Assembly: GCA_031284445.1 (NCBI GenBank)
Contig: JAISZW010000265.1
Span: forward strand, 1 to 14,889
Direction: 5' to 3'
Source: Candidatus Methanovirga basalitermitum
GTDB taxonomy: Archaea > Methanobacteriota > Methanobacteria > Methanobacteriales > Methanobacteriaceae
DNA length: 14,889 nucleotides
Shown here piece by piece: positions 14,773 through 14,889 of this stretch. The notes under the pieces were generated by a model. The model had not been told where the DNA came from and ran no database searches. It worked only from the letters and a program-made list of their open reading frames with translations. Position 1 is the first letter of the stretch. Each line of letters opens with the position of its first letter. The position numbers and the translations under genes are program-made.

Positions 14773-14889
14773 ATTATAGTGATAATGGTAATGTTTATCA
14801 ATTATTAATCTTAATTATAATTATAAAAATTCTTTAAATCAAATTTAAATAAATTATATTGGATATAATATTTTATAAAATGACAAACT
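14773..14889. repeat. Intergenic repeat, copy 3 (long form, runs off the window)
   Basis: It begins ATTATAGTGATAATGG and matches the copy at 10997-11111 to the end of the window, with one extra A near 14874. The copy probably continues beyond the window edge. It lies downstream of the XTP pyrophosphatase gene. Confidence 0.85.

Overview
The window is most likely chromosomal DNA of a host-associated methanogenic archaeon of the Methanobacteriaceae, closest in style to Methanobrevibacter. The reasons are strongly AT-rich DNA with very AT-rich intergenic stretches, a digeranylgeranylglyceryl phosphate synthase (archaeal lipids), a TrpB2-type tryptophan synthase beta chain, a secreted protein with pseudomurein-binding repeats, an adhesin-like secreted protein, archaeal TATA boxes, and Shine-Dalgarno sites of the GGAGGTGAT type. 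This is inference from gene content; no rRNA is present.

Layout. 1-468 (-): N-terminal part of an adhesin-like secreted protein whose signal peptide is put out of frame by a (TA)7 tract. 630-819 (+): fossil of a type I restriction specificity subunit (hsdS). 815-1124 (-): frameshifted RelB/RelE-like antitoxin-toxin pair, directly downstream of an intact ChlI-type AAA+ ATPase (1143-2165, -). 2166-3300: long AT-rich gap with promoter-like signals. 3312/3321-4370 (+): secreted pseudomurein-binding cysteine-peptidase-like protein, followed by a hairpin/T-tract terminator and a perfect 13-bp inverted repeat. 4892-5915 (-): class II Fic protein broken by two single-base contractions in homopolymers. 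6854-7687 (-): intact ubiA-type lipid prenyltransferase. 7770-8958 (-): full-length but dead TnpB (IS605/IS1341-like). 9172-10479 (-): intact TrpB2. 10480-11646: repeat-rich intergenic DNA. 11647-13835 (+): MarR regulator with a His-rich tail plus a two-gene DrrAB-type ABC exporter, preceded by two palindromic operator candidates. 13879-14056 (-): a second, internally deleted fossil copy of the 5' end of ubiA. 14134-14691 (+): XTP/dITP pyrophosphatase. 14773-14889: third copy of an intergenic repeat.

How the genes work together. The clearest functional unit is marR-drrA-drrB, an inducible efflux operon whose repressor probably binds its own promoter. ChlI, UbiA, TrpB2 and the XTP pyrophosphatase are independent housekeeping or metabolic genes with open frames. 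Everything accessory (adhesin, hsdS, relBE, fic, tnpB, second ubiA) is broken, often by one-base changes in A/T runs or, in the adhesin, by a dinucleotide repeat. Because all the housekeeping frames are clean, I favour real decay or phase variation over sequencing error, but this is untested.

I see no convincing new multi-gene system. The strongest leads are the switchable (TA)n signal peptide, the dispersed intergenic repeat (three close copies, two of them over 110 bp), the His-tailed MarR with its paired palindromes, two genes whose best ribosome binding sites face ATT codons, and the ubiA fossil deleted exactly between two AATAGCTATTA copies.
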